Positions 52,221 through 61,263 of a stretch of 64,000 nt of DNA are shown here, piece by piece. This stretch comes from Pedobacter sp. WC2423 (GTDB taxonomy: Bacteria; Bacteroidota; Bacteroidia; Sphingobacteriales; Sphingobacteriaceae), in contig NZ_CP162005.1 of assembly GCF_040822065.1 (NCBI RefSeq), positions 5,208,001-5,272,000 of the forward strand. The letters run 5' to 3'. Both the position numbers and the translations under genes were made by a program. Under the pieces are notes generated by a model, which worked only from the letters and a program-made list of their open reading frames with translations, made no database searches and had not been told where the DNA came from. Numbering within the stretch: the stretch's first letter is position 1; each line of letters opens with the position of its first letter.

Positions 52221-52754
52221 ATGAAAAAGAAAAACAGACACAGTTTTGAATTGAAGTTATACTGTGTGAAGCAGATGTCGGAACATTATCGTTCTGCAAA
52301 ATCTCTGGGTGAGGAATACGGGATTACTTATTCTCTTTTCGAAGATTGGTTTAGGATATACGAGCATCTGGGAGCTCCTGGATTACTTCCCAGAAAGGGG
52401 AAAAGAGTTTTTAGTCCATCCTTTAAGCTAGCAGTCCTGAAGTCAATTCGTGAAGAAAAGTTATCTTTGAGAGCGGCGGTGCTACGTTTTGGGCTTTCAA
52501 GTGATGCGGGAATTATCGAATGGCAGAAACGATTTGAGAAGTTTGGATCATCTGGACTAGAACCGCGACCTAAAGGAAGACTACCGATGGCATATAAGGA
52601 GAATCCAGCAAACAAGCGAAAACCGAGAAAATCGGATAGGCCACTTACCCGTGAGGAAGAGCTTTTACGGGAAAATGAATATTTACGTGCAGAGAATGCC
52701 CTGCTAAAAAAGCTCCAGGCCTTAGTTCAAGCCGAAAACAAGCGCAAGCCATAA
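52221..52754 (+). CDS. IS3-family transposase OrfA (helix-turn-helix)
   Basis: 177 residues with two helix-turn-helix units (SAKSLGEEYGITYSLFEDWF and SLRAAVLRFGLSSDAGIIEW) and a C-terminal leucine-zipper-like helix (EELLRENEYLRAENALLKKL), as in IS150 InsA-type proteins. It binds the element ends. The stop overlaps the start of OrfB (TAATG), and an A6G slippery site lies 42 bases before it. Confidence 0.93.
   Translation: MKKKNRHSFELKLYCVKQMSEHYRSAKSLGEEYGITYSLFEDWFRIYEHLGAPGLLPRKGKRVFSPSFKLAVLKSIREEKLSLRAAVLRFGLSSDAGIIEWQKRFEKFGSSGLEPRPKGRLPMAYKENPANKRKPRKSDRPLTREEELLRENEYLRAENALLKKLQALVQAENKRKP
52706..52712 (+). other. Probable -1 frameshift site A-AAA-AAG
   Basis: In the OrfA frame the heptamer reads A AAA AAG, the slippery form used by IS150-type elements. 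OrfB lies in the -1 frame and is open from here to its ATG, so slippage would yield the OrfAB transposase. Confidence 0.7.
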
Positions 52755-53602
52755 TGGAACTAAGGCATCAGTTCGACCTGGATACCCTGTTGAATTGTAT
52801 TAGCATGGCAAGAAGTACATTTTATTATTATTCTAAGAAGGCCAGTTTGCCTGATAAATACGAACAGGTCAAGATCCAGATCAACAAGGTCTATCATGCC
52901 CATAAAGGTCGCTTCGGCTATCGGCGCATTACCTTGCAACTGAAACGGGTCGGAATGGCTATTAACCATAAGACTGTATTTAGATTGATGGGAGAAATGA
53001 GGTTGAAGAGCCTGATCAGGATAAAAAAATACAGGTCTTATAGGGGCAAGCTAGGGAAAATAGCTCCAAATATCCTTAATAGGAATTTCAAGGCTAACCA
53101 ACCTATGCAAAAATGGGCCACAGATGTTACAGAATTCAAAGTCAAGGGAAAGAAATTGTACCTCTCTCCAATAATAGACCTGTTCAATCAGGAGATTATC
53201 AGCTATGAACTCACTGACAGGCCGGTTTTCAAGGGAGTATTGGACATGCTCAAAAAAGTATTACCACAAGCTAGGAATACTTCTCAGTTAGTCTTGCATT
53301 CTGACCAGGGATGGCAATACCAGATGCCAAAGTATCAGCAACTGCTAAAAGCAAATGGGATTATCCAAAGTATGTCCAGAAAAGGTAATTGCTTAGATAA
53401 TGCTATAATTGAAAACTTTTTCGGAACCTTAAAATCGGAACTCTTCTACTTAAATGAATATGAATCGACAGATCAGCTCAAAAAAGATATAAATGACTAT
53501 ATCTGGTACTACAACAAGGAACGAATAAAATTGAACTTAAACGGAATGAGCCCGATGGAATATCGGGCTCATTATAACAAATCTAATACTAAATTTGTCT
53601 AA
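52754..53602 (+). CDS. IS3-family transposase OrfB (DDE integrase core)
   Basis: 282 residues. N-terminal HTH_21-type segment (HKGRFGYRRITLQLKRVG), then the DDE catalytic core: first Asp in WATDVTEFKV, second in LHSDQGWQYQ, Glu in ENFFGTLKSELF with the K/R that follows. All three catalytic residues are present, so the transposase should be functional. Likely made mainly as an OrfAB fusion by frameshifting. Confidence 0.95.
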   Translation: MELRHQFDLDTLLNCISMARSTFYYYSKKASLPDKYEQVKIQINKVYHAHKGRFGYRRITLQLKRVGMAINHKTVFRLMGEMRLKSLIRIKKYRSYRGKLGKIAPNILNRNFKANQPMQKWATDVTEFKVKGKKLYLSPIIDLFNQEIISYELTDRPVFKGVLDMLKKVLPQARNTSQLVLHSDQGWQYQMPKYQQLLKANGIIQSMSRKGNCLDNAIIENFFGTLKSELFYLNEYESTDQLKKDINDYIWYYNKERIKLNLNGMSPMEYRAHYNKSNTKFV

Positions 53603-53642
53603 ACTTTTGGGGGCAGTCCAAACATAAGAGGCCTTTTTAATG

Positions 53643-54476
53643 TTATTCAGATAATAACCTGATTTCATGATCACCGATGGTAATCAAACGCTCTTTGTAA
53701 AGCGCACCAGTTGTTTTCTTGAAAGCTTTCTTGCTGATCTTCAATAGGTCATAAACCTCTTCAGGTGAACTTTTATCACCTAAAGCGATCAGGCCCTGGT
53801 TTTCTTCCAGCATTTTGATCAGGACTTCTTTAGTATCCAGAATATGGCCATAACCCATAGGCTGTAAACTCAGGTCAATCTTTCCTTCTACTCTAACCTT
53901 TTTAATCCATCCTTTTCTTACTTCTCCAGGATTAAGCTGATCAAATAATTCATTCTGATATAATAAACCTATATACTTATTATCCACAATAGCATTGTAA
54001 CCTAAATCACTGCGGTCTGCTATTAATAAGCTTACTTCATCACCTTCTTCAAAATTGATTTCTTCTTCTTCCACATAATTCGTTAATCTGGATGAAGCTA
54101 CCATACGGTCATTGCTATCATCAAGAAAAACATAAACTACATGTTTATCACCCTTAAACATCGGGCGTTTTTGTTCCTTTTCAGGTACATATACATCTTT
54201 ATCGATACCGATATCCATGAAAACACCATTCTCACCATCTTCAACTACAGTCAGGTAAGCAAAATCGCCTACACAAGCCAGAGGTCTCTGTGTAGTTGCA
54301 TGAAGTTTTCCATCCTTATGCATGTAAATAAAAACATTGATATTATCTCCAATTTCCGCATCCTTAGGAACGTGGTTGTAGGGCAATAGCGCTTCCTTAT
54401 CGCCATCAGACAGTATTAGTCCTGATTCTGTCTTGTTTATAATTCTTAACTCGTTGTATTGTCCTATCTGTATCAT
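53643..54476 (-). CDS. cvfB: CvfB-like S1 RNA-binding protein
   Basis: 277 residues: three S1-like OB domains (about 1-60, 65-135 and 145-210; YLTVVEDGENGVFMDIGIDKDVYVPEKEQ falls in the second) and a C-terminal winged helix (SPEEVYDLLKISKKAFKKTTGALYKERLI region). This is the CvfB/YitL family, RNA-binding regulators of virulence factors in Gram-positives. Its own terminator region is disturbed by the IS that ends 23 bases away. Confidence 0.9.
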   Translation of the reverse strand: MIQIGQYNELRIINKTESGLILSDGDKEALLPYNHVPKDAEIGDNINVFIYMHKDGKLHATTQRPLACVGDFAYLTVVEDGENGVFMDIGIDKDVYVPEKEQKRPMFKGDKHVVYVFLDDSNDRMVASSRLTNYVEEEEINFEEGDEVSLLIADRSDLGYNAIVDNKYIGLLYQNELFDQLNPGEVRKGWIKKVRVEGKIDLSLQPMGYGHILDTKEVLIKMLEENQGLIALGDKSSPEEVYDLLKISKKAFKKTTGALYKERLITIGDHEIRLLSE

Positions 54477-54595
54477 TGGTATTTCTTAATATTCAATCTG
54501 CAAAGGTAGCAATATCAGCAAGAATATGAGAACATCTTTCCGCCCTGTGTGTTATAAATATATCATTAAACGCTAACCACAATTGTAGATAAAGA

Positions 54596-55108
54596 ATGAA
54601 CGACCCAATTAATCCTCCACTGAAAACTGCCTTTCCACCAATCGTTGATCAAAACTGTAAGGTCCTGTTACTCGGTACTATGCCCGGAGACCGGTCTTTA
54701 AGTCTTCAGCAATATTACGGACATGCAGGCAATCATTTCTGGAAACTGATCTATACACTTTTTGAGAAACCAGTTGAGCCGGATTATGAAGCCAGGAAAA
54801 AATTTATGCTTGCGCATGGAATTGCCCTGTGGGATGTACTGGAATCCTGTACCTGCGAGGGTAGCCTGGACAGTAATATTAAAAATGAAGTAGTCAATGA
54901 CTTTGCTGCCTTCTACAAACAATATCCAGCTATTAAGGAGATCTTTTTTGATAGTAAAAAAGCAGAGCAATTTTACCTTAAACATGTGAAAAAGAGTACA
55001 GATAAAAACTATCATTTGTTACCCTCTCCAAGCCGTGCAAATGCCTCAAAAACATTTGAACAAAAGCTGGAATTATGGAAAGAGCTTTTGCCTCATGTTA
55101 AATTATAA
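54596..55108 (+). CDS. Hypoxanthine/uracil-DNA glycosylase (HDG, UDG family 6)
   Basis: 170 residues. Motifs of the DNA-deoxyinosine glycosylase group: VLLLGTMPGDRSLSLQQYYG, HAGNHFWKLIYTLF, ALWDVLESCTCEGSLDSNI, and LLPSPSRANAS near the end. Removes hypoxanthine (deaminated adenine) from DNA; its own transcription unit by spacing. Cytoplasmic. Confidence 0.9.
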   Translation: MNDPINPPLKTAFPPIVDQNCKVLLLGTMPGDRSLSLQQYYGHAGNHFWKLIYTLFEKPVEPDYEARKKFMLAHGIALWDVLESCTCEGSLDSNIKNEVVNDFAAFYKQYPAIKEIFFDSKKAEQFYLKHVKKSTDKNYHLLPSPSRANASKTFEQKLELWKELLPHVKL

Positions 55109-55146
55109 GAAGAAATAATTTAACGATTTAAATATAAACTCCTTCT

Positions 55147-55154
55147 TATATTTG
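55147..55154 (+). promoter_or_regulatory. Candidate -7 box TATATTTG
   Basis: Exact match to TAnnTTTG, eight bases before the ATG of the MFS gene. The -33 region is not clear. Confidence 0.4.
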
Positions 55155-55162
55155 CACAATAA

Positions 55163-56335
55163 ATGAAGCAGACCATCACCAAAAACAAACACCGGATATT
55201 TCTAAGCCTCTTTTTCTTTATGTCCGGCTTCAGTTTTGCGACCTGGGCATCAAGGATTCCGACTATCAAAATGGCCTTTGGCTTTAATGAAGCTGAACTC
55301 GGGACAATTTTACTGGCTATGCCTGTTGGCTCTCTGATCGGTTTGCCAATTTCGGGCTGGCTGGTTTCTAAATATAACAGCCGTGTTCCACTTGCCGTTG
55401 GTTATGGTTTAAACGCAGTCGCACTGGCGATCATTGGATTTTCTCCAAATACCTTTAGCCTGGTTGTAGCTGTTGTACTGTTTGCTTTTACCACCCGGAT
55501 TTTCAATATTTCAGTAAATACGCAGGCCATTACCCTGCAAAAACAATTCAGTCAGAAAATTATAGGCTCTTTCCACGGCTTCTGGAGTACTGGTGGAATT
55601 GCCGGAGTTGCTTTTTCTACACTATTACTGACATACAATGTTTCACTGCACATGCACTTACTGCTCGTATCGGTCATATGCTTGCTGATCACCTGTTATT
55701 CTTATCAGTTTCTACTCAAAGGAGACCGGTCTGAAAAGGGCAACAAAATTATTGTAGGCAAGCCTGACCCTTATATTCTATACCTTGGATTTATTATCTT
55801 TTTTGCTGCGATATGCGAAGGAGGGATGTTTGACTGGAGCGGAATTTACTTTCAGGAAGTACTGCATGTAGAAATCTTTACTTACGGCTATTTAATCTTC
55901 ATGACTTTTATGGCTGCATCAAGATTCTTATCTGATTTGATTATTGCAAGGATTGGAATGCCAGCTACCTTTTTGATGTGTGCAATGCTTGTTGTTTCCG
56001 GAATTTCACTCGCTATTATTGTGCCGCAGTTCTGGCCGGCCATGGTCGGCTTTTCAATGGTTGGTTTTGGTACAGCAGCAGTAGTTCCGATGAGTTATGC
56101 ACTGGCAGGGGCTTCCAGTAAATATTCACCGGGAATGGCTATTTCCATTATTGCCACTTATGCGATTACAGGGATGTTGCTTGGGCCTCCGATTATAGGG
56201 TATCTTGCACATGCTTTCGGGCTGAGGATCGCATTTATTATTTTTGGTTTCTGCGGATTAATGCTGATACCGATTTCACAGTTATTCTTCAAATATCAAA
56301 AGAAGATGAAAACTATGCCTGAGCATATAGAATAA
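55163..56335 (+). CDS. MFS transporter (YbjJ/fucose-permease-like)
   Basis: 390 residues with twelve predicted helices. The start FFMSGFSFATWASRIPTIKMAFGFNEAELGTILLAMP is typical of the YbjJ-like branch (shown in part: FATWASRIP). Central loop KGDRSEKGNKIIVGKPDP. The substrate is unknown; sugar or drug efflux is possible. Confidence 0.85.
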   Translation: MKQTITKNKHRIFLSLFFFMSGFSFATWASRIPTIKMAFGFNEAELGTILLAMPVGSLIGLPISGWLVSKYNSRVPLAVGYGLNAVALAIIGFSPNTFSLVVAVVLFAFTTRIFNISVNTQAITLQKQFSQKIIGSFHGFWSTGGIAGVAFSTLLLTYNVSLHMHLLLVSVICLLITCYSYQFLLKGDRSEKGNKIIVGKPDPYILYLGFIIFFAAICEGGMFDWSGIYFQEVLHVEIFTYGYLIFMTFMAASRFLSDLIIARIGMPATFLMCAMLVVSGISLAIIVPQFWPAMVGFSMVGFGTAAVVPMSYALAGASSKYSPGMAISIIATYAITGMLLGPPIIGYLAHAFGLRIAFIIFGFCGLMLIPISQLFFKYQKKMKTMPEHIE

Positions 56336-56441
56336 AACCTGGCGGAAATTAAAAAAAGATTAATCTTAAAAAATATTTAAGATCATATATAATAATATCA
56401 AATTATAAGCGTCTATATATTTGAGAGCGTTAATTTAGATG

Positions 56442-56480
56442 GCGGGGATACTGCGAGAGTGGGATCCCCGCTTCTTTTTT
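56442..56480 (+). terminator. Intrinsic terminator just before trxA
   Basis: GCGGGGAT (56442-56449) pairs with ATCCCCGC (56464-56471), followed by TTCTTTTTT. It lies about 106 bases after the MFS stop and only 14 bases before the trxA start, so it either ends the MFS message or attenuates trxA. Confidence 0.8.
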
Positions 56481-56494
56481 AAACAAAAATCCTT

Positions 56495-56791
56495 ATGGCA
56501 AACTTCGCAGAAATTATTAAATCAGATAAACCAGTACTGGTAGATTTTTCTGCCGAATGGTGTGGCCCGTGTAAAATGATGGCGCCAATCCTGCAACAAC
56601 TTAAAGGCATGCTCGGCGACCGGGCAACTATTTTAAAAGTTGACGTAGATAAAAATCAGGCCGTCTCCAGTAAATATCAAATCCAGGGTGTGCCCACTTT
56701 AATCCTTTTTAAAAATGGAGAGATCAAATGGCGTCAGTCGGGGGTAATTCCTGCAACTCAATTACAGGGAATTATAGAAAGACATTTATAG
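56495..56791 (+). CDS. trxA: Thioredoxin
   Basis: 98 residues, thioredoxin fold with the redox motif W22-CGPC (EWCGPCKMMAP), cis-Pro in GVPTLILFK and a normal length. Reduces protein disulfides in the cytoplasm; no signal peptide. The terminator immediately upstream is odd, since no separate promoter fits between it and the ATG. Confidence 0.95.
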   Translation: MANFAEIIKSDKPVLVDFSAEWCGPCKMMAPILQQLKGMLGDRATILKVDVDKNQAVSSKYQIQGVPTLILFKNGEIKWRQSGVIPATQLQGIIERHL

Positions 56792-56832
56792 AACTATAAG
56801 TTTATGGGACTATAAGAAGACACACACAACAC

Positions 56833-57666
56833 TTACAATTCTTTAGCCTTGTATTTTCTTAAATCGATGTCTGTAACATAGAAATAGCCCTGTGCATTTC
56901 CAGATACATTACCTTGCGCATTTACCGGGACACTGGAAAAAAGACCGTTCCAGTCTGTTTCCAGGAAAACATCATAAAGGTATCTCGCATATCCTTTGGA
57001 CAGAGAGAATTTATAAATGGTAATCACATCCTGGCTCAGTAAATTAAAATCGCGTTTAAGATTGTTCAGCGGATATAAAGAATTAGGGGAACCAAGAAAA
57101 TGGGTATAATTGTAATGCTGTATCCCATCAAACTTCGAAGGGCTCCATACCGGTATTCCTGTATAATTTATCCACCATTTATTAGGATTAAGGTAGCCAA
57201 AAGTATGTTTAGGTATAGTTCCATCATAAGAACCCCTGCTATTTATCTTCACCTTCAATGGTAAAAAGTCATCTACAATATTAATCACTTGTCTTAAGGT
57301 ATCGACTGCAGTATAAGTCTTTTCATTATAAGTGATGGTCAGCGTATAGGCCTTATCGTAGTTGGGACTATGGTTATTCGTTGCCATGTATAAACCAGGC
57401 GTTGCTGTTTCTTTAAATATGATATCCGATTTACTATCATTTACGATGACGACTGCCGTTGAAATTGCTGCCGGCATTACACCAGGATTTAAAGAAGGCT
57501 TGCTTAGTTTAATAAACTGGGATCTCGTTAAGGTATTGATTCCTCCTTCCACAGCCAGATCATATTCACGCTTAGGCTGATCAAATGAAATCTTATCCTC
57601 TTTTTTACAAGCGCTGAGCAGCGCTGTACAAAAAAACAAAACAAAGAAATAATACCGCTTTTCCAT
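56833..57666 (-). CDS. DUF4249-like lipoprotein partner of a TonB receptor
   Basis: 277 residues. Start taken at ATG 57666 (MEKRYYFFVLFFCTALLSAC), giving a clean lipoprotein signal with the lipobox LLSAC. The frame runs further up into the receptor gene, but that part is not credible. The mature part begins with an Ig-like region (YDLAVEGGINTLTRSQFIKL) typical of DUF4249. Such proteins are encoded after TonB-dependent receptors and are thought to be surface partners. It begins one base after the receptor stop. Confidence 0.8.
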   Translation of the reverse strand: MEKRYYFFVLFFCTALLSACKKEDKISFDQPKREYDLAVEGGINTLTRSQFIKLSKPSLNPGVMPAAISTAVVIVNDSKSDIIFKETATPGLYMATNNHSPNYDKAYTLTITYNEKTYTAVDTLRQVINIVDDFLPLKVKINSRGSYDGTIPKHTFGYLNPNKWWINYTGIPVWSPSKFDGIQHYNYTHFLGSPNSLYPLNNLKRDFNLLSQDVITIYKFSLSKGYARYLYDVFLETDWNGLFSSVPVNAQGNVSGNAQGYFYVTDIDLRKYKAKEL

Positions 57667-57667
57667 C

Positions 57668-60208
57668 TTATAATTTAAAACTGTAGGAGACCCATGGAGA
57701 AATTCCAAATGCATATTCCAGCGAACTTTTCTGATCAATTGAAGAGTCCGTAGTCAAATGATAATACAATGGATTTTTTCTATTGTATAAATTATATATC
57801 CCCACAGAAAGTGTACTGGATAATGCGCTTTTACGGGATAATTTCGTCTGGAAATGATACTGTCCCGAAATATCCATTCTACTGAAATCAGCGAACCTGG
57901 AAGTATTTCTGCCCTCATAAATAGGGACATTGATTCCGTCATGCTGATAATAACCAACGGGTAGTGTTAATGGCCTGCCCGTAGCATAAGTAAAAAATGT
58001 CTGGATAGAAAACCGGTCATTGAAAAGATAAGATGCGCTCAGTTTAACCTCATGTGGGATGTCATAATTCGCAACAAACCGATTTCCATCATTGATACCC
58101 CCGATTGTTCTGAAAGCCCTGGAATAGGTATAAGCCAGGCTGCCCGTAAACTGACCAGTTGTTTTATTGAGCTCCACTTCAACGCCGTAAACATTGGATT
58201 TACCTGCTTTAAGCTGATTCCTGATATCAGGATTCTGAATGATCTGTGCGTGACCAGTTAAATCCAGCTGATTAAGTAATTTTTTATAGTATCCACTCAG
58301 GGAAAAAAAGAAGCCATCCAGTGAATAATTATATCCGGCTGAAAAGAGATCTGAACGTTGCGGGGCTATAGTCGCAGATGCAGGTACCCAGGGTTCCAGA
58401 GAAGAGAATGCCAAAGTACTGTTTTGTACGAGTTGCAGATATTGGAAACTACGGTTATAAGTAATGAAAAGTCGCTTTTTATCATTTAATAAGTAACTCA
58501 GGTTAACTCTCGGTTCCGGATTGATAAATGTTTTATAATCATTTTGTTTGACCCTGTTTCCCTGCGGATCAAAAACATCAAGACGTTCTTCAGCATTTTG
58601 AAATATTCCCAGGCGCAGGCCATAACTCAACGTAAATGAATGAGCAAAGGAAATTTCCTGATTGTAATAAAAAGCAGATTCCACAGACTTGTCTTTTGCA
58701 ATATTGAACTCATTGCTTTCTTTATTCTTGGTCTGACCGGGGGTAAATTGATGGTAAGTACTTGAAGCACCGAATTTGATCAGGTTGACCGGGCTGCTGT
58801 AAAAAGTATAATCTGCTTTAATAGTAAGATCTCTTACTCCGGTACTCCATTGACTTTTCTGCGACAAGGTATCTGAATTCAGATCGAGCAGATTGCTGTA
58901 ATTGCTGTAAATTGCAGAAGCATTCATAAACAACCTGGAATTAAAAATATGATTCCATCTTAAAGTAGAGGTTATATTGCCCCAGTCATTACGGAACGAA
59001 TTTTCTGAAAGCAACCTGTCCTGACCGGCATAAACCGAATAGAACACACTATTGTTCTTATTGATCCTGTAATTTGCCTTGGCATTGAGATCATAATAAA
59101 TAGAATTCGGATTGAATAATTTAAACTTATTTCTAAAAACATCGAGTAAACTTCTCCTGAACGCTAAAATGAATGATCCCTTATCTTTAACGATAGGGCC
59201 CTCTGCGGAAATGCGGGCAGATAACAGGTTGATTCCTCCATTGATATGAAATTCCTTGTTATTACCCTCAGCCATGCGGTTAACGATCACAGAGGAAAGC
59301 CTCCCACCAAAATTGGCTGGAATGTAATCTTTATATACCTGTATATTATTGATGGCATCAGGATTAAAAACAGAAACCAGGCCATATAAATGTGAAGGGT
59401 TATAAACTACCGCTTCATCCAGTAAGATCAGGTTCTGATCTGAATTGCCGCCCCGGATAAACAAGCCTGAGCTTCCTTCAGAAATCGATTTGATACCGTT
59501 CTGCATCTGTAAAGCCTTGATTACATCAGTTTCACCAGCATAATAAGTTTTCATCTCTAAGGCAGCAGGACTGTAATTCTGTTGGTTCTGTAAAATCGGG
59601 TTTGGTGTAAGTGTTTGTTTAATCTCTACTTCAGGCAGTGACCTGGTTTGTGCGGATAACTCAGCTTCCAGCTCTGTATTTTCAGTCAGATGAATATTTT
59701 TGCGCTCTGTTTCGTAACCCAGGTTAGCAATCAAAACCTCATAAGTTCCCTTTGGAATACTTAGCGAATAAAATCCATACTGATTGGTGACTACGCCCAC
59801 CTTAAGCTTGGGGATATATAAACTGGCGCCGATTAATTCTTCCCCGTCCTCCCCGTCACGTATATGTCCATGAATGGTATAAATACTGGCCTTTGACCTG
59901 GTGATTACAATATTGTTCCCGATCAGGTTAAATGTGAGCTGTGTTCCCTTAAAAACCTTTTTTAAGACTGAAGACATTTTGGCATTGACAAAATGCATTT
60001 CAGCGATCTGGTAAGCCCCCAGTAAATCAGACTCATAAGAAAAAGTTACTGCATAATCTGTCTGCAATTTAGCAAGTACACTAACCAGAGAGCCAGCCTT
60101 TAAATCAATATTTACAGGACGTTCAAGGATTGTTTTATTTTGAGCACAAAGTCTGCCCGTTTGCAATAAACATACAAAAAGGAGCAATCCAAAAACCTTA
60201 TTTAACAT
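57668..60208 (-). CDS. TonB-dependent receptor with STN and CarbopepD-like domains
   Basis: 846 residues: signal peptide (LNKVFGLLLFVCLLQTGRLCA), a secretin/TonB N-terminal STN domain (about 30-110), a carboxypeptidase-regulatory-like domain (about 115-200, IHGHIRDGEDGEELIGASLY), a plug (about 210-320, GLFIRGGNSDQNLILLDEA) and an outer-membrane barrel to the C-terminus (WVSYSFKL). It imports an unknown ligand with TonB energy. The STN domain and the upstream sigma/FecR pair imply cell-surface signalling of the FecA type. Confidence 0.9.
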   Translation of the reverse strand: MLNKVFGLLLFVCLLQTGRLCAQNKTILERPVNIDLKAGSLVSVLAKLQTDYAVTFSYESDLLGAYQIAEMHFVNAKMSSVLKKVFKGTQLTFNLIGNNIVITRSKASIYTIHGHIRDGEDGEELIGASLYIPKLKVGVVTNQYGFYSLSIPKGTYEVLIANLGYETERKNIHLTENTELEAELSAQTRSLPEVEIKQTLTPNPILQNQQNYSPAALEMKTYYAGETDVIKALQMQNGIKSISEGSSGLFIRGGNSDQNLILLDEAVVYNPSHLYGLVSVFNPDAINNIQVYKDYIPANFGGRLSSVIVNRMAEGNNKEFHINGGINLLSARISAEGPIVKDKGSFILAFRRSLLDVFRNKFKLFNPNSIYYDLNAKANYRINKNNSVFYSVYAGQDRLLSENSFRNDWGNITSTLRWNHIFNSRLFMNASAIYSNYSNLLDLNSDTLSQKSQWSTGVRDLTIKADYTFYSSPVNLIKFGASSTYHQFTPGQTKNKESNEFNIAKDKSVESAFYYNQEISFAHSFTLSYGLRLGIFQNAEERLDVFDPQGNRVKQNDYKTFINPEPRVNLSYLLNDKKRLFITYNRSFQYLQLVQNSTLAFSSLEPWVPASATIAPQRSDLFSAGYNYSLDGFFFSLSGYYKKLLNQLDLTGHAQIIQNPDIRNQLKAGKSNVYGVEVELNKTTGQFTGSLAYTYSRAFRTIGGINDGNRFVANYDIPHEVKLSASYLFNDRFSIQTFFTYATGRPLTLPVGYYQHDGINVPIYEGRNTSRFADFSRMDISGQYHFQTKLSRKSALSSTLSVGIYNLYNRKNPLYYHLTTDSSIDQKSSLEYAFGISPWVSYSFKL

Positions 60209-60248
60209 ACATCTTTTACCAGGGAACAGGAGTCGTCTGGAAATTTAG

Positions 60249-61244
60249 TTATTTTTCCGCTAAAATATAACTTCCTTCTTCATTAATAACCTGACATTGT
60301 AAAGTTGCAGCAATAACTTTTAAAGCACTATCTGGTGTTTGGTAGTGCAGATGCGCAGTTAACTTACGGTTTTCCAGTTTATTTCCATCAATGGTAATCG
60401 AGTTCTTGTAAACTCTGCTCAGTTGTTTAACAACTTCATTAAGGGGTGTTTCTGTGAATATAAACTCTTTATTTAACCACGATTTATAATTGATGTCCGT
60501 ATTTTTTTCGGCTGTCAGTTTTCCGGTAGCAGAAGAGTAACGACCTGTTTTTCCGACTGTGAGCAAAATGGATTTTGAAGCTAAAGGCTGTTGTAAAGCA
60601 ACTTGTCCTTCCTCTACAGTCAGCACAATATCCCGGTTACGTTTTGAAATGTTGAAGCTTGTACCCAGATCTAACGCATGTACATCACCCAGGTCTACCA
60701 GGAATGGATATTTAGTCTGATGGATAACTTTAACAAAGATTTCTCCATTTAATAGCTGTACTCTCCTGTTTGTTTTGAAGCTTCCGGCAGCATATTTTAT
60801 GGTTGCGCCAGCATTAAGCTGTACAGATGTGCCATCAGGCAGCGTGATCATTTTTGCAGTAGCGCTCTGCTCATTGCTAACCACCGTGTAGGTATTCTTG
60901 TTGATGAAATAATAGCCTAAAGAAACAACCAGCAGAACAGATGCTGCAATACCATACCAGATTTTAGTATGTGCATTCCTTTCTTTTTGCTTCCAGGAGT
61001 ATTCCAGGTTATCAATTTTATAGTCCAGACTTTCCCAGGAAGATTCGATCGTATAAGGTTCGGTACTGTATAGTTCATTAATATTTTGCTCCACCTGAAC
61101 AAATCCCTGATATGTTTTTTCATTCTGGTCACTCGCAGCCCTCCAATTTTCCAGCAGGATTTTGTGCGCCGGACTGATCGTCTCTTCGAGATCATCAAGA
61201 ATCAGTGAATAAATAAACTGTTCGTTACTTTCAAATGCTTTCAT
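60249..61244 (-). CDS. FecR-family anti-sigma factor
   Basis: 331 residues: a cytoplasmic helical N-terminus (about 1-85), one membrane helix (IWYGIAASVLLVVSLGYYFI, about 92-112), the FecR domain (about 120-215, TLPDGTSVQLNAGATIKYAA) and a C-terminal DUF4974 domain (about 255-330, FIFTETPLNEVVKQLSRVYK). Holds the sigma factor of the preceding gene and receives the signal from the receptor's STN domain. It lies between sigma gene and receptor gene, the normal order. Confidence 0.93.
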   Translation of the reverse strand: MKAFESNEQFIYSLILDDLEETISPAHKILLENWRAASDQNEKTYQGFVQVEQNINELYSTEPYTIESSWESLDYKIDNLEYSWKQKERNAHTKIWYGIAASVLLVVSLGYYFINKNTYTVVSNEQSATAKMITLPDGTSVQLNAGATIKYAAGSFKTNRRVQLLNGEIFVKVIHQTKYPFLVDLGDVHALDLGTSFNISKRNRDIVLTVEEGQVALQQPLASKSILLTVGKTGRYSSATGKLTAEKNTDINYKSWLNKEFIFTETPLNEVVKQLSRVYKNSITIDGNKLENRKLTAHLHYQTPDSALKVIAATLQCQVINEEGSYILAEK

Positions 61245-61263
61245 GGTATAATTTATACTGACT

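Larger units (their letters stand above)
52178..53620 (+). mobile_element. IS3-family insertion sequence, IS150-like (1443 bp)
   Basis: Two overlapping transposase frames, ends 5'-TG...CA-3', terminal inverted repeats of about 25 bases (left TGCAATGCCCCCAAAAAGTT, right TGGACTGCCCCCAAAAGTTT read inward; the inner 20 bases agree in 18) and a 3-base direct repeat AAC on both sides (52175-52177, 53621-53623). The left end also forms a small hairpin with its own inner sequence. Both frames are intact, so the element may be active. Confidence 0.9.
52158..53641. terminator. Bidirectional terminator split by an insertion sequence
   Basis: ATTAAAAAGGCCTCTTA (52158-52174) and TAAGAGGCCTTTTTAAT (53625-53641) are perfect 17-base arms. 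Taking out the IS and one copy of AAC restores a hairpin with the four-base loop AACA between the convergent YXWGXW gene and cvfB. With 1.4 kb between the arms it can hardly fold now. Confidence 0.85.
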
